Positions 61,033 through 64,000 of a stretch of 64,000 nucleotides of DNA are shown here, piece after piece. The stretch's first letter is position 1; each line of letters begins with the position of its first letter. Under the pieces are notes generated by a model. The model searched no databases and had not been told where the DNA came from. It saw only the letters and a list, made by a program, of their open reading frames with translations. This DNA comes from Halalkalibacter alkaliphilus (lineage in GTDB: Bacteria > Bacillota > Bacilli > Bacillales > Bacillaceae_D), in NCBI RefSeq assembly GCF_023555415.1, contig NZ_JAKRYL010000008.1, positions 117,297 to 181,296 on the forward strand, written 5' to 3'. The position numbers and the translations under genes are program-made.

Positions 61033-61055
61033 AACGTGCCACAAAGGCACGTTTT
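61033..61055 (+). terminator. terminator between copZ and copA
   Basis: AACGTGCC / GGCACGTT, loop ACAAA, then TTCTTG. It separates the two genes. Confidence 0.8.
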
Positions 61056-61060
61056 CTTGT

Positions 61061-61090
61061 TTGAAAAATATACCCTACAGGGGTAAGAGA
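61061..61090 (+). promoter_or_regulatory. second CsoR operator, upstream of copA
   Basis: TACCCTACAGGGGTAAGAGA at 61071-61090 is a second CsoR-box-like palindrome (TACCCTA..GGGGTA). A TTGAAA at 61061 may be the -35 of an independent copA promoter; the -10 is poor. Confidence 0.65.
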
Positions 61091-61125
61091 TACGGCCTTT
61101 TCTAAGAGAGGGAGGGGGAAGATTG

Positions 61126-63561
61126 ATGGCAAAGGTAGAAATAACATTTTCCATCGGAGGTATGACCTGCGCTGCTTGCTCTGCAAGAGTAGAAAAAGGG
61201 ATAAGAAGATTGGATGGGGTTCAAGAAGTCAATGTCAATCTGGCAACAGAACGAGCAAATGTTACTCTTGATACAGTTGAAACGAGTGTCAAACAAGTAA
61301 CGGACAAAGTTGAAAAACTCGGATATGAAGTGAGAGTTTTAAAGGCTGACTTTCATGTAACTGGAATGACCTGTGCAGCTTGCTCGAGTCGAATTGAGAA
61401 GAAGTTGAATCGCCTTCATGGTGTTCAACAGGCAACGGTAAATCTAGCACTTGAAACAGCAACGGTCAAATATTTAGATGGAGCAGTTACAACTTCTGAA
61501 ATGAAAAAGGCTGTTGATAAACTAGGATTTGGATTAGAAGAGAAGAATGAAGAGACTACGCAAATAGATGCAAAACAAAAAGAAATGGAAACGCAGTTAG
61601 GCAAATTTTTATTTGCTGCGATTTTAACATTGCCATTATTTTGGTCGATGGTGACGCATTTTGAGTTTACATCGTTTATTTGGATGCCTGAGATGTTTAT
61701 GAATCCTTGGGTACAATTAGCTCTGGCAACACCTGTTCAGTTTGTTGTTGGAGCCCAGTTTTACGTCGGTGCATTTAAAGCATTGCGAAACAAAAGTGCG
61801 AATATGGATGTCCTTGTTGCCTTAGGAACATCTGCTGCATATTTTTATAGTATTTATTTAGGAATTGAGGCTATGGAGCAAGGGATTGTGATGCCTGATT
61901 TATATTTTGAAACTTCTGCTGTCATCATTACACTTATAGTGCTAGGGAAGCTTTTTGAAGCACGGGCTAAAGGAAAAACAAGCCAGGCAATCCAAAAGTT
62001 ATTAGGACTTCAAGTGAAAACAGCTACAATTATTCGCAATGGTGAGCCTATTACTATTGCTCTTTCAGATGTGAAAGTCGGAGATCATTTACTTGTAAGA
62101 CCAGGAGAAAAAATTCCTGTAGATGGAAATATTATTGAAGGACATTCAGCTGTAGATGAATCGATGATTACGGGAGAAAGTATCCCTATTGACAAACAAA
62201 TAGGTGATGAAGTCATTGGTTCAACGATGAATAAAAATGGTTCGTTAACAATGGAAGCAACAAAAGTAGGAAAAGATACGGCCTTATCGCAAATTATAAA
62301 AATCGTTGAGAATGCACAAGGGTCAAAAGCCAACATTCAGCGGATGACGGATAAAGTATCGGGGATTTTTGTTCCAGTTGTTGTTGTCATTGCTGTTGTT
62401 TCGTTTTTTGTTTGGTATTTTCTTATTACACCAGGGAATTTAGGTGCTGCATTAATTCCTACCATTTCGATTCTCGTTATTGCTTGTCCTTGTGCTCTTG
62501 GACTTGCAACACCGACCTCGATTATGGCTGGTTCTGGTCGTGCTGCTGAACTAGGGTTGCTTTTTAAAGGTGGGGAACATCTTGAAAATACACAGTCGAT
62601 CCAAACGGTCGTACTTGATAAAACAGGAACGGTTACAAAAGGTGAACCAATGCTAACGGATTTTCATAGTGAAGGCATAATAGAGAAGGGCGATCTACTA
62701 CAAATGGTAGCTTCAGCCGAAAGCAAATCAGAGCATCCATTAGCGCAAGCCATTGTACAATATGTAAACGGGTTAAAGCTTGAACTATTAGAAACAAGTC
62801 ATTTTGAAGCAATTCCAGGTCATGGAATTCGTGCTCTTGTAAATGGTTTTACAGTGATCGTCGGAACGAGAAAATTACTTGAAGATGAGAACATTGTATT
62901 TGAAAAAGCAAATAAGACGATGCTCGAGCTTGAAAATGAAGGGAAAACGGCTATGCTAATCGCTGTCGATGGTCAATATGCTGGTCTTGTGGCGGTTGCA
63001 GATACGGTTAAAGACACGTCGAAACAAGCTATTACTAGATTGAAAGAATTAGGGCTTGAAGTAATTATGTTAACAGGAGATAACAGCCGAACTGCTGAAG
63101 CGATTGCAAAGCAAGTAGGAATCGAAAATGTTGTTGCCCAAGTGCTGCCGCATGAAAAAAGTGCAGTTATCGAAAGACTGCAGAAAGAAGGCAAAAAGGT
63201 TGCGATGGTAGGTGATGGGTTAAATGATGCACCTGCACTTGCTGTTGCAGATATCGGAATGGCTATTGGAACAGGGACAGATGTTGCAATTGAAGCAGCC
63301 GATATTACACTCATGCGTGGAGATTTAAATAGTGTAGCCGATGCGATTATAATGAGTCGAAAGACAATGGTAAATATTAAACAAAACTTATTTTTTGCCT
63401 TTGTCTATAATTCATTAGGAATTCCTATTGCTGCTGCGGGACTATTAGCCCCTTGGGTAGCAGGTGCTGCGATGGCATTTAGTTCAGTATCTGTTGTCTT
63501 AAATGCGCTGCGACTACAAAAAACAAAGCTTGTTCAAAATGAAATGGAGAGATCAAGATGA
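61126..63561 (+). CDS. copA: copper-exporting P-type ATPase CopA
   Basis: 811 aa P1B-ATPase. Two N-terminal HMA domains with CAAC sites (Cys15/18 and Cys83/86), eight membrane helices, the ion motif [10 protein letters not shown] in helix 6, phosphorylated Asp in [11 protein letters not shown] motif SEHPLAQAI and [11 protein letters not shown]. It pumps Cu(I) out. ATG 61126 follows GGGAGGGGGAAG. Its stop overlaps the start of a His-rich small protein by 4 bp. Confidence 0.97.
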   Translation: MAKVEITFSIGGMTCAACSARVEKGIRRLDGVQEVNVNLATERANVTLDTVETSVKQVTDKVEKLGYEVRVLKADFHVTGMTCAACSSRIEKKLNRLHGVQQATVNLALETATVKYLDGAVTTSEMKKAVDKLGFGLEEKNEETTQIDAKQKEMETQLGKFLFAAILTLPLFWSMVTHFEFTSFIWMPEMFMNPWVQLALATPVQFVVGAQFYVGAFKALRNKSANMDVLVALGTSAAYFYSIYLGIEAMEQGIVMPDLYFETSAVIITLIVLGKLFEARAKGKTSQAIQKLLGLQVKTATIIRNGEPITIALSDVKVGDHLLVRPGEKIPVDGNIIEGHSAVDESMITGESIPIDKQIGDEVIGSTMNKNGSLTMEATKVGKDTALSQIIKIVENAQGSKANIQRMTDKVSGIFVPVVVVIAVVSFFVWYFLITPGNLGAALIPTISILVIACPCALGLATPTSIMAGSGRAAELGLLFKGGEHLENTQSIQTVVLDKTGTVTKGEPMLTDFHSEGIIEKGDLLQMVASAESKSEHPLAQAIVQYVNGLKLELLETSHFEAIPGHGIRALVNGFTVIVGTRKLLEDENIVFEKANKTMLELENEGKTAMLIAVDGQYAGLVAVADTVKDTSKQAITRLKELGLEVIMLTGDNSRTAEAIAKQVGIENVVAQVLPHEKSAVIERLQKEGKKVAMVGDGLNDAPALAVADIGMAIGTGTDVAIEAADITLMRGDLNSVADAIIMSRKTMVNIKQNLFFAFVYNSLGIPIAAAGLLAPWVAGAAMAFSSVSVVLNALRLQKTKLVQNEMERSR

Positions 63562-63698
63562 CGAAAACAGTTCGGACCTGGGTAATTTCTGCTATTGCGA
63601 TTTTACTTGCTGTTATAGGTATATACAATGTAGTAGTTGATCCCGAGGCTGATCATCCTCATCATCCAAATGATAGTCATGAGGAAAGTCATTTGTAG
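63558..63698 (+). CDS. 46-aa His-rich membrane protein coupled to copA
   Basis: ATG 63558 overlaps the copA TGA (ATGA). The product has one N-terminal membrane helix ([21 protein letters not shown]) and a short outside tail that is very His/Asp/Glu rich ([14 protein letters not shown]). GAGAGATCAAG before it is a weak ribosome site, so translation would depend on copA coupling. The tail is a plausible copper or zinc ligand near the exit of CopA, a small accessory subunit. No known family; the length escapes ordinary gene callers. Confidence 0.65.
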   Translation: MTKTVRTWVISAIAILLAVIGIYNVVVDPEADHPHHPNDSHEESHL

Positions 63699-63764
63699 AT
63701 GGCGAAGTGTACACTTTTTTGTGTATACTAGAAGTCAATAAATTAGTTGAGATGAGGATTTCAT

Positions 63765-63971
63765 ATGACAAAGTCAGGACAAGAGAGAAAGAACATTCAA
63801 CCAGGTATTGAAGTGGATATTGTCCTAAAGCAAGATCAACGTACGGGAAAAACGACTAGAGGAATCGTAAAAGACCTTTTAACAAAATCCTCACATCACC
63901 CTCATGGAATAAAAGTCCGACTTCAGGATGGTCAAGTAGGCCGGGTGAAAGCAATCATTGAAAATAGCTGA
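63765..63971 (+). CDS. ywbE: YwbE family protein
   Basis: 68 aa. Matches the short YwbE (DUF2196) family: NIQPGIEVDIVLKQDQRTGK, RGIVKDLLTKSSHHPHGIKV and QVGRVKAII. A small beta-barrel-like, basic protein with no known function. ATG 63765 has GAGGATTTC upstream. The 66 bp before it includes an AGTGTACAC/GTGTATACT near-palindrome. A strong terminator follows at the window's end. Confidence 0.85.
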   Translation: MTKSGQERKNIQPGIEVDIVLKQDQRTGKTTRGIVKDLLTKSSHHPHGIKVRLQDGQVGRVKAIIENS

Positions 63972-64000
63972 GCAAAACTATTTGCTCAGCTATTTTTTTA
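63968..64000 (+). terminator. terminator of ywbE
   Basis: AGCTGAGCAAA / TTTGCTCAGCT, loop ACTA, then ATTTTTTT. Overlaps the last ywbE codon. Confidence 0.9.

Noticed and set aside
63706..63731. Terminator downstream of the 46-aa gene
   Set aside because: AGTGTACAC/GTGTATACT with a T-rich loop is a near-palindrome but has no T-run after the stem; could be an operator of ywbE instead, so not assigned.

Overview
The window is a gene-dense stretch of chromosome from a low-GC, endospore-forming member of the Bacillaceae. The evidence is a set of spore genes (SpoVK-like ATPase, SASP Tlp, YppG, a CotS/CotSA coat-glycosylation cluster), bacillithiol genes (bshB2/yojF, ytxJ), cheV, and B. subtilis-like gene neighbourhoods (yneP-tlp-yneQ-yneR, ytdA-ytcA-ytcB, yojF-bshB2, csoR-copZ-copA). 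No rRNA, tRNA, CRISPR array, insertion sequence or prophage structural gene was recognised.

Layout. 1-5.1 kb: 3' part of a double-AAA SpoVK-like ATPase, thioesterase, tlp, yneQ-like, nadE, a DUF4352 protein and a PHP phosphoesterase. 5.3-14.4 kb: RNase H-like protein, metA, ykuI (EAL), an MFS transporter, two HesB/IscA-like genes that each carry one in-frame TGA (predicted selenoproteins), yppG, a small heat-shock protein, an M19 dipeptidase, a SurA-like lipoprotein and cheV. 14.5-19.7 kb: a 38-aa protein, the Cys-type HesB gene yneR, a DUF2642 protein, msrA, an esterase, a zinc-ribbon protein, a cluster of short repeats and ampS. 19.8-22.4 kb: preQ1-I riboswitch with terminator, then queC-queD-queE-queF. 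22.7-33.1 kb: a DUF3231 protein, then ytdA, ytcA and ytcB for nucleotide-sugar supply and two tandem CotS-kinase/CotSA-glycosyltransferase pairs for the spore coat. 33.3-34.6 kb: an arbitrium-type (AimR/AimP-like) receptor and pheromone pair outside any visible phage. 34.9-40.5 kb: MEDS-domain histidine kinase, MntP/YtaF-like protein, NifS/selenocysteine-lyase-like enzyme, nitroreductase and unknown small genes. 40.8-45 kb: odhAB with a likely cre site. 45-57.7 kb: DedA, ABC-F, RecQ, DegV, YtxJ, a large unknown membrane protein, DUF4349 lipoprotein, YuiD-like, a GNAT-like protein and bshB2/yojF. 57.9-64 kb: 2-hydroxyacid dehydrogenase, S1C protease, and a copper-efflux locus (csoR, copZ, copA and a new 46-aa His-rich protein), then ywbE.

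The most interesting elements are: (i) a chromosomal AimR-like receptor that appears to lack the N-terminal helix-turn-helix, translationally coupled to a secreted 55-aa precursor carrying two identical nonapeptides (VPSDNIRIN); (ii) two HesB-like genes with in-frame TGA at the position of the conserved Cys, each followed about 20 nt later by a stem with the same UGGAU apical loop, so probably selenocysteine insertion; (iii) a dispersed family of long palindromes that act as 3' ends for many genes and show compensatory base changes between copies; (iv) the duplicated coat kinase/glycosyltransferase pairs, which share an 18-nt promoter-proximal motif.

All family assignments come from reading the translated sequence against remembered families; no database search was run. 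Where the first in-frame start codon had a poor ribosome-binding site, a better-placed downstream start was chosen, and the reason is given in the entry.
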